A program made the position numbers and the translations under genes. A DNA stretch of 36,766 bases. Origin: an uncultured Bacillota bacterium. GTDB lineage: Bacteria; Bacillota; Clostridia; Oscillospirales; Oscillospiraceae. Below, piece after piece: positions 1 to 8,016 of this stretch. The notes below the pieces were generated by a model. It was given only the letters and a program-made list of their open reading frames with translations, made no database searches and was not told where the DNA came from. The stretch spans positions 1 through 36,766 of the forward strand of contig CAMTMZ010000027.1 in NCBI GenBank assembly GCA_947073765.1. Reading direction: 5' to 3'. Position 1 is the stretch's first letter. Every line of letters starts with the position of its first letter.

Positions 1-106
1 GTGAATGAGCTTTCGGCTTTTGCCGGAAGCGAGTGATACGGAGCGTGTGACGCCGAGGCCCAGGCCAACCAGGTGCCCCAGGGCGTTCTCCAGCTGCTGG
101 GCTAAG
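1..106 (+). repeat. Direct repeat copy 1, carrying a flagellin tail
   Basis: This 106-base unit recurs at 216-321, offset by 215 bases, with a single difference seen (C at 78, T at 293). It contains a small hairpin (GCTTTCGGC, TTTT loop, GCCGGAAGC) near its start. It ends in a reading frame that spells AQANQVPQGVLQLLG and a stop at 103-105, which is a flagellin C-terminus. The intervening 106-215 is GC-rich and shows no gene. The unit may extend left of the window. Confidence 0.9.
52..105 (+). pseudogene. Flagellin C-terminal tail remnant, copy 1
   Basis: The frame reads AEAQANQVPQGVLQLLG followed by TAA. Bacterial flagellins typically end in a very similar AQANQxPQxVLxLL sequence, so this is seen directly and matched to family knowledge. 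The frame upstream is closed by TGA at 34-36, so no flagellin body is attached. It is therefore a scar of a flagellin 3' end and not a gene. Confidence 0.7.
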
Positions 107-215
107 AATAGCCTGAACGCGGCGTAGAGCCTGACAGCCTGGGACAGCATGGCCGTCCGGGGACCCGGCGCGAGCCCAGCGAAGCGGGTCGCGGCGGGAG
201 AGGCGGAACAGCGAA

Positions 216-321
216 GTGAATGAGCTTTCGGCTTTTGCCGGAAGCGAGTGATACGGAGCGTGTGACGCCGAGGCCCAGGCCAACCAGGTGCCTCAGGGCG
301 TTCTCCAGCTGCTGGGCTAAG
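216..321 (+). repeat. Direct repeat copy 2, carrying a flagellin tail
   Basis: This is the second copy of the unit at 1-106, nearly identical. Its flagellin-like stop codon at 318-320 lies 28 bases before the stem of a strong intrinsic terminator (349-381). This copy therefore sits where the genuine 3' end of a flagellin transcript would be expected. Confidence 0.9.
267..320 (+). pseudogene. Flagellin C-terminal tail remnant, copy 2
   Basis: Same tail as copy 1 (AQANQVPQGVLQLLG, stop), with one silent change in the proline codon (CCC to CCT). An in-frame TGA at 249-251 closes the frame upstream. The silent nature of the only difference agrees with recent duplication, although one base is too little to infer selection. 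Confidence 0.7.
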
Positions 322-348
322 CCACATTTTAACGCACGGAAATACTCC

Positions 349-381
349 AGGGGGCCGGGCCTGTGCCTGGCTCCCTTTTTT
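349..381 (+). terminator. Intrinsic terminator after the flagellin tail
   Basis: A 12-bp stem (349-360 with 365-376, two G-T wobbles) has a 4-base loop and is followed by a run of six T (376-381). It separates the flagellin remnants from the glycosylation genes. It also rules out a start near 363 for the next gene, since that would lie in the loop. Confidence 0.75.
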
Positions 382-406
382 CAAAGAGCGGGCGCATGAT
401 ATGTGT

Positions 407-448
407 CCCTACAGCCAGGCGGCTCTGTAGGGGCGGATATCATCCGCC
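407..448 (+). repeat. Palindromic intergenic repeat, GTAGGGGCGG family
   Basis: Two nested inverted repeats are visible: CCCTACAG (407-414) with CTGTAGGG (425-432), then GGCGGAT (432-438) with ATCCGCC (442-448). The 12-mer CTGTAGGGGCGG (425-436) occurs in reverse complement at 27634-27645 before the RpiR gene. This suggests a dispersed palindromic repeat family. Confidence 0.6.
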
Positions 449-467
449 AGAAAAAGGAGAGAGCATT

Positions 468-2591
468 GTGAAAGAGCAAAAGCCGGTTCTGTCCATCGGA
501 ATCATCTTCCGGGACGATATCCGCTCTATCGAGCGCTGCCTGACCGCCCTGCAGCCCCTGCGGGAAGCCGTTCCCTGCCAGCTGGTCATGGCGGACACCG
601 GGTCGGTGGACGGCAGCCGGGCGGTGGCGGAGCGGTATGCCGATATCCTCTTCGACTTCCCCTGGGTGAACGACTTCTCCGCTGCCCGGAACGCGGTCAT
701 GGACCGCTGTTCCGGGGAGTGGTACTTGTCTGTGGATACGGACGAGTACCTGGATGAAAATATTACAGAGCTGGTAGAGCTGCTAAGGAGCAAAAAACGA
801 AAAGATTATGAGGCCTGCTCCATCGTGGCGCGCAACTACAAGACCGGCGATAGGAAGGGCGTTTATCTGGACGTCTATGTTGTGCGTTTGCTGCGTATGT
901 CCACCGGAAAGCGATTTGAGGGCGCGATCCATGAGCGGTTGAATTTCCCGGAGGATCACCCCGTTCAGGGGCAGAGCCTGACACGGACGATTCTGCACCA
1001 CGACGGCTATGTGGAGCTGAACGGCCCAGAGGGCGCGAAAAAGCGCCGCCGGAACCTGGATCTGCTGCGCAAGGAGCTGGAGCATGCCCCGGAGGACCTG
1101 CGCCGCTGGCTCCAGCTGCTGGAGAGCGGCCGGGAGGAGGCGGAATACGGCAATTGGGTCCGTCAGGCCGCGGCCCTGGTGCTGGCAAAGAAAAAAGGCT
1201 GGCAGGTCTATGGTCCTCCCATGATAAGCTACGCCGTGGAGAAGGCGGTGGCCAGCGACTTTCCCGAGACGGAGGACTGGATCAGCTGGGCCCGGGAACA
1301 GTTTTCCGACTCCCTGTTTACCCGAATTGATATCGCCTACTGCGACGCGTTCCGCTGCCGGGGAAAAGACGCTCAGCTATGCGTCCAGCGATGCGAGGAG
1401 TATTTCCAGGGGCTGGAGGACTATCGGGCCGGAGGCGTCAAAGAGGAGCTGATGGTGGCCGCCCTCACCCGGACCAACCCCCTCCACGAGCAGAATATGC
1501 GGATTGTCATGATGGAGGCCTGTATGGCCCTGGGCCGCTGGGATGACACCCTGGCCCAGCTGCTGGCGCTGGACTGTGCCAATATGAGCGAGCGGCATGT
1601 GTTGGGAGCCTGTGTGACCCTCTTTGAGCTGCACAGGAAAAGCTTCCTGGATACTGCCCCCGTGGTGGAAGCTCTCTGGCGGGGTATTACCGAGGATCAG
1701 ACCAAAATTGCGCAGAAGAAGCAATCTGTCCTGCTGTCCAACGGGATGCAGCTTTTTTCCCGGGAGTATCGGGATAAAGAGAATATGGGGGTCCGGCCGG
1801 CTTATACGGTGTTTTTGCCCCTGTCCGGGCGGTACGAGCTGGGTACCGCCGCCGCGATATTGGAAACGGAGAATGTGTCGGAATTGGAGCGCCTGCTTGG
1901 GGCAGTGGAACACTGGGAGGAGCTGCCCGCCGCCGCCCTGGAGCACGCGCTGTCAGCGGGTGTGGCGTTCCCGCTGACGGATAAGCCCTTGGCCCTGGAG
2001 GAGATGGACGTCCTGGCCAGCCGCATGGCCCGGGAGGGGCTGGCGGCACAGAGGGCAATCCGGCTGGCGGAGCACATCCCGGAGGACTGGCAGGGGCTGG
2101 TTTGGACCCGGGAACTGGCCCTGGCCGCAGTGCGGTCCTGCGGCTGGGAAGAGGCGGAGCGGGGAATGGAGCTGTGCCGGGCATTTGCCAGGGCAGAGGG
2201 CGCTGTGCTGCCACGGTATTACAGCGAGGCGCTGTTGTGTGAAGAGAATTTGGATGTCCTGCCCCCTCTGCACCGCTTCGGCTGGTATATCGCCCAGGCG
2301 TTTCAGGCATTGGACGCCGATGACCATCAAGGGTATGTTCGTCTGCTGCGGGCGGGATTGACCTCCTGTCCCAGCATGAAGCCTATGGCGGAGTTTCTGC
2401 TGAATCAGCTGGAGCGCGCCCAGCGGCTCCAGGCTCCGCCGGAGCTGCTGGCCCTGGCGGAGCAGGTGCGGACCCTGCTGGCGGCCTACGATCCCGGTGA
2501 CCCCGCCGTGGCAGCCCTGAGGGCCAGCCCCGCCTATCAGAAGGTGGCTTATCTCATTGAGGGTGTGGACGGGGGTGGCCTGCCGTCGTGA
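468..2591 (+). CDS. GT2 glycosyltransferase with long helical C-terminal region
   Basis: This 707-residue protein probably adds a sugar to a surface acceptor. The N-terminal 230 residues are a GT-A, family 2 domain: SIGIIFRDD start, ADTGSVDGS nucleotide-binding loop and VDTDEYLDE with the metal-binding DxD. The remaining ~470 residues are Leu/Ala/Glu-rich helices resembling TPR repeats, as in glycosyltransferase-TPR proteins commonly encoded beside flagellin genes. The GTG start at 468 is chosen because AAAGGAGA lies 8 bases upstream; an in-frame GTG at 363 lies inside the terminator loop. It overlaps the next gene by 4 bases (GTGA). The flagellin remnants just upstream suggest flagellin as acceptor, but this is inference; a capsule or other surface glycan is also possible. 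Confidence 0.8.
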   Translation: MKEQKPVLSIGIIFRDDIRSIERCLTALQPLREAVPCQLVMADTGSVDGSRAVAERYADILFDFPWVNDFSAARNAVMDRCSGEWYLSVDTDEYLDENITELVELLRSKKRKDYEACSIVARNYKTGDRKGVYLDVYVVRLLRMSTGKRFEGAIHERLNFPEDHPVQGQSLTRTILHHDGYVELNGPEGAKKRRRNLDLLRKELEHAPEDLRRWLQLLESGREEAEYGNWVRQAAALVLAKKKGWQVYGPPMISYAVEKAVASDFPETEDWISWAREQFSDSLFTRIDIAYCDAFRCRGKDAQLCVQRCEEYFQGLEDYRAGGVKEELMVAALTRTNPLHEQNMRIVMMEACMALGRWDDTLAQLLALDCANMSERHVLGACVTLFELHRKSFLDTAPVVEALWRGITEDQTKIAQKKQSVLLSNGMQLFSREYRDKENMGVRPAYTVFLPLSGRYELGTAAAILETENVSELERLLGAVEHWEELPAAALEHALSAGVAFPLTDKPLALEEMDVLASRMAREGLAAQRAIRLAEHIPEDWQGLVWTRELALAAVRSCGWEEAERGMELCRAFARAEGAVLPRYYSEALLCEENLDVLPPLHRFGWYIAQAFQALDADDHQGYVRLLRAGLTSCPSMKPMAEFLLNQLERAQRLQAPPELLALAEQVRTLLAAYDPGDPAVAALRASPAYQKVAYLIEGVDGGGLPS

Positions 2592-3370
2592 AGGTTGTCA
2601 TTCTGGCCGGAGGTCTGGGCACCCGCATCAGTGAGGAGAGCCACCTCAAGCCCAAGCCCATGATCACCATCGGGGAACAGCCCATTTTGTGGCATATTAT
2701 GAAGTACTATTCCGCCTTCGGCTTTGACGACTTCATCATCTGCTGCGGCTACAAGGGCCATGTGATCAAGGAATATTTTGCCGATTACTACCTCTACCGC
2801 TCCGATGTGACGTTTGATTTTTCGGCGGAGAACCGGATGACCATTCATCAGAATATTGCCGAGCCCTGGCGGGTGACACTGGTGGATACCGGATTGAACA
2901 CCCAGACCGGCGGGCGGATCAAGCGGGTGCAGAACTACATCGGGGACGAGCCCTTCCTGCTGACCTACGGCGATGGAGTGAGCAATGTGGACCTGAACGC
3001 CCTGCTGGAGCAGCACAAGGCCTCCGGAAAAACCGTAACCCTCACCGGCATCCAGCCGGGGGGGCGCTTCGGTGTGCTGGACCTGGAGGAGCAAACCGTG
3101 ATAGGTTTCCGGGAAAAAGCCAAGGAGGACGGCAGCTGGATCAACGGCGGCTTTATGGTGATGGAGCCAGAGGTGTTCCGGTATCTCAGCGGCGAGGAGG
3201 GCTGCATCCTGGAGCGGCAGCCCATGGAGACACTGGCCCGGGAGGGAAAGCTGGGTATCTATAAGCACAGCGGCTTCTGGCAGTGCATGGACACCCAGCG
3301 GGACCGGGGGCGGTTGGAGAGATTGTGGGCCGCCGAAAAGGCGCCTTGGAAGGCCTGGGAGGATTTATGA
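2588..3370 (+). CDS. rfbF: Glucose-1-phosphate cytidylyltransferase
   Basis: The enzyme makes CDP-glucose from CTP and glucose 1-phosphate, the entry step to CDP-linked 6-deoxy and 3,6-dideoxy sugars. The 260 residues start VILAGGLGTRISEESHLKPKP, with the nucleotidyltransferase signature GGxGTR and the conserved KPKPM, then GEQPILWHIMKYY, typical of RfbF. Length matches the family. A GTG start overlaps the preceding stop, and its own stop overlaps the next start (ATGA), so translation is probably coupled. The usual partner, CDP-glucose 4,6-dehydratase (RfbG), is not in the window. The sugar finally made is therefore unknown; free CDP-glucose, or further conversion by the nearby radical SAM enzymes, are both possible. 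Confidence 0.88.
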   Translation: MKVVILAGGLGTRISEESHLKPKPMITIGEQPILWHIMKYYSAFGFDDFIICCGYKGHVIKEYFADYYLYRSDVTFDFSAENRMTIHQNIAEPWRVTLVDTGLNTQTGGRIKRVQNYIGDEPFLLTYGDGVSNVDLNALLEQHKASGKTVTLTGIQPGGRFGVLDLEEQTVIGFREKAKEDGSWINGGFMVMEPEVFRYLSGEEGCILERQPMETLAREGKLGIYKHSGFWQCMDTQRDRGRLERLWAAEKAPWKAWEDL

Positions 3371-4281
3371 TCTCTGTTATCATGCTGACCTACAATCGAG
3401 AGGCGCTGGTGAGCCGGGCAGTTGAGAGCATTTTGGCTCAGACATATCGGAATTTTGAGTTCATCATCGTGGACAACGGGTCCACGGACCGCAGCGGTCA
3501 GATCGCTGATGATTATGCGGTCAAAGACAGTCGAATCAGGGTGATTCACCGGGAACGGGGCAATATCGGTTCTGGGCGCAACACCGGGCTGGATGCGGCT
3601 CAGGGGGAGTACATAAGCTTCATCGACGACGACGACTGGGCGGAACCGGATTTTCTGGAATTTCTGCTGGACCTGATCCAGGAAAACGCCGCAGACGTGG
3701 CCATCTGCGGCGCTGAGGACAAGGCTTTTGACGAGAAGAAAATGATGAACGCCGAAGAGGCGCTCATCGAGCTGATGTGGCGAAAGAAGTACAATATGGC
3801 GTTTCCTACAAAGCTGTTCCGGCAGGACTTGATAGAGCACCTTCGCTTCCCGGAGGATGGCACTTACGACGACATCGCCTTGATGTACAAGCTGCTGGCG
3901 GGGGCAAAACGGGTGGCCTACCACGGTCTGCCGAAATACACTTTTTTTCGCCATTCCGGCAACAACTCTGCCTGGACGACGGACCACAGCTTATTGACAG
4001 CGGAGACGCTAGAGGAATATCTGTCGGCTTATCGGACCCGGACGGAGTGGCTTTGCAGAAAATTTCCTGATAAAGCTCAGACCTGGCGGTATTTTGAGTG
4101 GTCGTTTATGATCTCTATGGTGGAGAAAATCAGCCGGCTGGGAATTCCGAGTTGCGAACGGCAGATGGCGGCTATGAAGCAAGAGCTGCGGACGCATAGG
4201 GAGGAATTTTTGGCCAGCCCCGAAACATTGGAATTCGAGACGTTATGGATGGAGGGATATATTGATGGATCATATAGTTGA
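3367..4281 (+). CDS. GT2 family glycosyltransferase
   Basis: This 304-residue GT-A glycosyltransferase probably transfers a nucleotide-activated sugar onto the island's glycan. Visible motifs are MISVIMLTYNRE at the start, QTYRNFEFIIVDNGSTD in the nucleotide-binding loop and FIDDDDWAEPDFL with the DxD metal site. A short C-terminal helical part follows. The start at 3367 gives an ATGA overlap with rfbF. A longer in-frame reading from 3283 would run back through the end of rfbF and is rejected. Base composition is still GC-rich at the start, but declines toward the 3' end where it abuts the AT-rich block. Donor and acceptor cannot be told from sequence. Confidence 0.85.
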   Translation: MISVIMLTYNREALVSRAVESILAQTYRNFEFIIVDNGSTDRSGQIADDYAVKDSRIRVIHRERGNIGSGRNTGLDAAQGEYISFIDDDDWAEPDFLEFLLDLIQENAADVAICGAEDKAFDEKKMMNAEEALIELMWRKKYNMAFPTKLFRQDLIEHLRFPEDGTYDDIALMYKLLAGAKRVAYHGLPKYTFFRHSGNNSAWTTDHSLLTAETLEEYLSAYRTRTEWLCRKFPDKAQTWRYFEWSFMISMVEKISRLGIPSCERQMAAMKQELRTHREEFLASPETLEFETLWMEGYIDGSYS

Positions 4282-5365
4282 AAATTTAATTGGCTCATTG
4301 CTGGATGCACAGCATGACTATGCTGAAGAGTCGATTGATTCTTTGAAAAACGACAGAAAGGAGGTCTACATATTTGGGGCTGGAGCTGCTGGAAAGCTAA
4401 TCAAGCAGGATTTGGATCGCTTTGAAATTCCGGTTTATCGGTTTGTAGATAATGATGTGAAAAAGGTCGGAACGCGGATAGAAGGAGTCCCTGTCATTGG
4501 TTTTCAGGAACTGGTCATGGCTCAAAAGCCAAAAAAAATTATAATTGGAACGGTAGCATTCCATGATGAAATCGTACATCAGTGCTTGAAAAGCGGAATC
4601 CCGTCAAATGAGCTTTGTCTGGCGGACTTTTTGCACTATAACAGAAAGGAGATTACGCGAAATTTCTTTCTGAACAATATCAATGCAATCGTTAATATTT
4701 ATCAGCACTGCGCTGACCGTGAATCACGGGAGCTCTTTATAGCGAATCTGGTATATCAGTTCACTAGGGACAGGAGGCATTATCATGGGCACCTCTCGGA
4801 ACTAGAGCAGCAATACTATGAACCGGATATCATTCGCTTGAACAATCAGGAGGTATATTTTGATTGTGGAGCAAAGGATGGAGATACAGCTCTGGCGTTT
4901 CATCGGCTGCAAAAGGGTATTTATAAAAAAATTGTAACATTCGAGCCAGATCAGGAAAACTACTTGCTTTTACAGGAGAACCTCAGAGAATTTCCCCGTG
5001 TGGAGAACATAAATGCTGGTGTGGGGGAAAGGGAACAGATTCTTGCGTTCCACGGGAACATGGGAGGGCATTCATCTTTCGGAGATGCAGGTGAATTACA
5101 GGCTCAAATTGTTCCCTTGGACCGGTATTTGGAGTACCAGCCTACTTTTATTAAAATGGATATTGAGGGTTTTGAGCTAAGTGCATTAAAAGGAGCGCAG
5201 GATATCCTACAGCAATGCCGCCCCAAGCTGGCGATTTGTGTATACCACAAGCCCTGTGATATTGTAGAGCTGCCGAAATACATTCTTGACCAGCAGGAAG
5301 ACTACCGTGTGTACTTCCGATTATATCGCAATTTTGGACATGATTTGGTATGTTACTGTGTATAA
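4265..5365 (+). CDS. FkbM-family methyltransferase with N-terminal Rossmann-like domain
   Basis: The 366-residue protein has two parts. Residues about 30-120 form a Rossmann-like fold (EVYIFGAGAAGKLIK), often fused to FkbM enzymes in Firmicutes sugar loci. Residues about 195-360 are an S-adenosylmethionine-dependent FkbM methyltransferase: VYFDCGAKDGDTAL (SAM loop), VTFEPDQENY, and IKMDIEGFELSALKGA, the FkbM hallmark. FkbM enzymes O-methylate sugars or polyketides; here O-methylation of the surface glycan is the likely role. The gene overlaps the preceding one by 17 bases and is clearly AT-rich, unlike upstream genes. The ATG at 4265 is preferred over TTG at 4262. The methylated position is unknown. 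Confidence 0.82.
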   Translation: MDHIVENLIGSLLDAQHDYAEESIDSLKNDRKEVYIFGAGAAGKLIKQDLDRFEIPVYRFVDNDVKKVGTRIEGVPVIGFQELVMAQKPKKIIIGTVAFHDEIVHQCLKSGIPSNELCLADFLHYNRKEITRNFFLNNINAIVNIYQHCADRESRELFIANLVYQFTRDRRHYHGHLSELEQQYYEPDIIRLNNQEVYFDCGAKDGDTALAFHRLQKGIYKKIVTFEPDQENYLLLQENLREFPRVENINAGVGEREQILAFHGNMGGHSSFGDAGELQAQIVPLDRYLEYQPTFIKMDIEGFELSALKGAQDILQQCRPKLAICVYHKPCDIVELPKYILDQQEDYRVYFRLYRNFGHDLVCYCV

Positions 5366-5495
5366 AAAAGCTGCTGCTGCCAATGGAAGAACCATATGCT
5401 TTGATTCTGATATATTGATCCTGCTTCTCTGCTGCGGAGAAATGAAAAAGACAAGCTGTCATCAGCGGTAAAAAACAAAAAACAGGGAGTAGATT

Positions 5496-6308
5496 ATGTT
5501 TATAATGCCAAAACTGGCCTTTTATGTTACATTACGCTGTAACTTAAAATGTAAACTATGCGCAGTGTATGCACCTTACTATAAAGATCCTTTTCATCCA
5601 ACATTAGAATATCTTTTGATGTGTATTGACCGGTACTTTGAGATTGTGGATCGTATCCGGCTTTTCTCAATCAGCGGCGGTGAGCCGCTGTTAAGGACAG
5701 ATCTGCCCCAGATCCTGCAACGGGTTCAGCAATATGAGGATAGAATAGAGCGGCTGGAGATTATTACAAACGGAACAATGATTCCATCTGATGAACTGAT
5801 TGACAAACTTTGCGCCTTCAAAATAAAGCTGAATCTCCTTGTGGATAATTATGGTCCAGACAAGTCTGTCAATGCGGAGGCCGCAAGTGAAAAATTCAAA
5901 AAAGTAGAAGGCGCTAACGTTGTTCTGCGTGATTATCATTCTGCGGATATGCACTGCGGAGGCTGGGTTAATTACGGTATTTCGCAAAACAGTGTAAAAA
6001 AATCAACTGAGGAAGCCAAGAAGCTGTTTGCGGTGTGCTCGTATCCCCAAAAGCTTGACTTCTGCACATCTATGGTTGCTGGAAAGCTCTACTCCTGTAC
6101 ACAGCTGCGACGGTTAATCGAATTGGGAAAGATAGAGTCTGATCCGTCTGAGGTGTTTGATTTATTTGATCCAAATCAAAGTGATGAATCCATTAGGGAG
6201 CGTATCAAGGCACTGTATACCGTTGATATGTTATCTGCGTGTGCATATTGCAATGGAATTTGTGACGACAGTATTCGATACCCAGCTGCAGAGCAGCTCT
6301 CGGTTTAG
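5496..6308 (+). CDS. Radical SAM enzyme, first of three tandem paralogs
   Basis: This 270-residue protein has the [4Fe-4S] motif C15-x3-C19-x2-C22 (RCNLKCKLC) close to the N-terminus, followed by the SAM-contacting ISGGEPLLR and a TNGT strand. A C-terminal cysteine cluster (CSYPQKLDFC, YSC and CAYCNGIC) resembles a SPASM/Twitch auxiliary cluster site, so a second iron-sulfur centre is likely. It is clearly paralogous to the next two genes: all share YAPYYKDP-like, GWxxxG and RRxIELG motifs. Family knowledge gives radical chemistry on peptides or sugars; the location beside glycosyltransferases suggests a glycan or its protein carrier. The substrate is unknown. AT-rich; a GGGAG ribosome site lies about 8 bases before ATG. 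Confidence 0.85.
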   Translation: MFIMPKLAFYVTLRCNLKCKLCAVYAPYYKDPFHPTLEYLLMCIDRYFEIVDRIRLFSISGGEPLLRTDLPQILQRVQQYEDRIERLEIITNGTMIPSDELIDKLCAFKIKLNLLVDNYGPDKSVNAEAASEKFKKVEGANVVLRDYHSADMHCGGWVNYGISQNSVKKSTEEAKKLFAVCSYPQKLDFCTSMVAGKLYSCTQLRRLIELGKIESDPSEVFDLFDPNQSDESIRERIKALYTVDMLSACAYCNGICDDSIRYPAAEQLSV

Positions 6309-6325
6309 ATTGGAGGAAACATAAC

Positions 6326-7135
6326 ATGGTTGTTGATATGCCGCGCGGTGGTTTTTATGTAACGCTTAGGTGCAATCTTAGATGCAAACTATGTGCAGCT
6401 CACGCTCCATATTATAAAAAGCCTTGGCATCCAACAATAGAGGAACTCTGTACGCAAGTAGACCGCTTCTTTGAACTGGTAACCCACATAGGGCACTTTT
6501 CGCTGACAGGGGGAGAACCGCTGCTGCATCAAGATGTTGATATATTGGTGCGCCATATTAAACAATATTCTTCTCAAATCGGTGTGCTGGAACTTTTCAC
6601 AAATGGAACAATTATGCCCAAGGACAGCGTGATTGATGCGTTTGGGGAGTATGATGGCGCGGTAAAATTCTGTATCGATCATTATGGGCCAGATCTGTCC
6701 GTAAATGCGGAGAGACTGGCGGACCGAATTAAAAGAGAACTGCCTGACGCTGTAGTTGAATTGCGTGATTACTATACACAAAATATGCACTGTGATGGAT
6801 GGGTTGATTGGGGAATTGGACAGGTGCAGGAACGGACCGACGAAGAGGCGCAAGAGATTTTTAATAAGTGCTCTTTACCTCAAAAGCTCGATTTTGTAAG
6901 CTGTGTCAACAATGGCGTGATTTACCCCTGCCCTCAAACAAGAAGGTGTATTGAGTTGGGGTACATTCCATTTGACCCGAAAGAAGCCGTGGATATGTTC
7001 GATAGGAGTTACAGCGACCTGGAAATTCAGCAAAGGATAAATGAGCGGTATACGCTTACTATTTTGCGTGCCTGCAAGTTCTGCAATGGACAGTGTGACG
7101 ACAGTAAACGGTATCCTCCGGCTGAACAACTTTGA
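6326..7135 (+). CDS. Radical SAM enzyme, second of three tandem paralogs
   Basis: A 269-residue paralog of the preceding gene, nearly the same length and colinear throughout. The cluster motif is C16-x3-C20-x2-C23, followed by LTGGEPLLHQ and FTNGT. The C-terminal part keeps a full cysteine set (CSLPQKLDF, VSC, YPC, CKFCNGQC) and ends in RYPPAEQL, the tail shared by the family. A GGAGG site lies 8-9 bases upstream of the ATG. The degree of divergence from its neighbours suggests that the three copies have separate substrates or act on successive positions. It could equally be a subunit of a complex with the other two. Substrate unknown. Confidence 0.85.
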   Translation: MVVDMPRGGFYVTLRCNLRCKLCAAHAPYYKKPWHPTIEELCTQVDRFFELVTHIGHFSLTGGEPLLHQDVDILVRHIKQYSSQIGVLELFTNGTIMPKDSVIDAFGEYDGAVKFCIDHYGPDLSVNAERLADRIKRELPDAVVELRDYYTQNMHCDGWVDWGIGQVQERTDEEAQEIFNKCSLPQKLDFVSCVNNGVIYPCPQTRRCIELGYIPFDPKEAVDMFDRSYSDLEIQQRINERYTLTILRACKFCNGQCDDSKRYPPAEQL

Positions 7136-7156
7136 TTAATTAAGGTGGAATTACTA

Positions 7157-7996
7157 ATGAGCAGTGACACAATCCATGTACACCAGTGCGCCCTGATTAT
7201 AACGCTTCGATGTACATTGAACTGTAAGTTATGCCTTGTCTACGCTCCTTACTATAAAGACCCCAAGGATTATCCTCTTTCAGAAGTAGAACGTTCCATT
7301 GACACGTATTTCAAGCTGATCGATACTTGTGGCACGTTCAACATCCAGGGCGGAGAGCCACTGATACACCCCGATCTGCCTGCTATTGTGCGGAAAGTGG
7401 CACAGTACAGGGGGAGAATCGATAAAATACTGCTAACCACAAATGGCACGCTTCTCCCTTCCCCAGCGTTAATCAAGGTGTTAAGCGAGTTCAAGGAATC
7501 TATACAAGTTAATATCAGCGACTATGGACCTGAGCTCTCTAAAAAGGTTCCGCAGCTTATCACCGTTTTAGAACAAAATTTGATTCCTTACCATGTAATC
7601 AACTACAACGGCAGCCACATTCATTTTGGCGGCTGGCTTGATTTTACGGACCATACATTAAAGCATCAGACGGAGGAAGCATTGATCGAAAACGCAAGTA
7701 AATGCGGATATCGCAATGGAGGCAACTTGGCAATTCGGAACGGGGAGATTTTCTTTTGCTATCGTGTTGCACGTCGGATTGAGCTTGGAATTATTGAAAA
7801 AAATGAGCTATCCTGCGTAGATATGTTTGACCATCGAACAATTTCAGAAAAAAGGCAGAATATAAAGGAAATCTTAAATGCGAAGTATACCCCGGCTTGC
7901 GCCTACTGTATTGGTAAGCAAAGTGGTGCTGTCCATCATCCTCCAGCCGAACAACTTACAAAAGAGGAATTGGTGACAGGAGTCGAAAGGATTTAG
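7157..7996 (+). CDS. Radical SAM enzyme, third and most diverged tandem paralog
   Basis: This 279-residue paralog keeps the core C19-x3-C23-x2-C26 motif, IQGGEPLIH and TTNGT. The C-terminal cluster is altered: CAYCIGKQ replaces the CxxCxGxC of its siblings, so the third cysteine is lost, and HHPPAEQL is followed by an extra 13-residue tail. The auxiliary cluster is therefore probably reduced or differently ligated. The ATG at 7157 is chosen because AAGGTGG lies about 8 bases upstream; an in-frame GTG at 7145 lies within that site. It is AT-rich and in the same run as its siblings. Substrate unknown; likely the same pathway as the other two. Confidence 0.83.
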   Translation: MSSDTIHVHQCALIITLRCTLNCKLCLVYAPYYKDPKDYPLSEVERSIDTYFKLIDTCGTFNIQGGEPLIHPDLPAIVRKVAQYRGRIDKILLTTNGTLLPSPALIKVLSEFKESIQVNISDYGPELSKKVPQLITVLEQNLIPYHVINYNGSHIHFGGWLDFTDHTLKHQTEEALIENASKCGYRNGGNLAIRNGEIFFCYRVARRIELGIIEKNELSCVDMFDHRTISEKRQNIKEILNAKYTPACAYCIGKQSGAVHHPPAEQLTKEELVTGVERI

Positions 7997-8016
7997 CGGT
8001 TGAGCAGAGAGCGGGG

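Noticed and set aside
1-321. CRISPR or other spaced-repeat array
   Set aside because: Only two units, each over 100 bases and carrying a coding tail, so not CRISPR-like.
363-467. Upstream GTG start giving a 742-residue glycosyltransferase
   Set aside because: The start lies in the loop of a terminator and the extra 35 residues cross a palindromic repeat. The GTG at 468 has a proper ribosome site and begins the GT2 fold.
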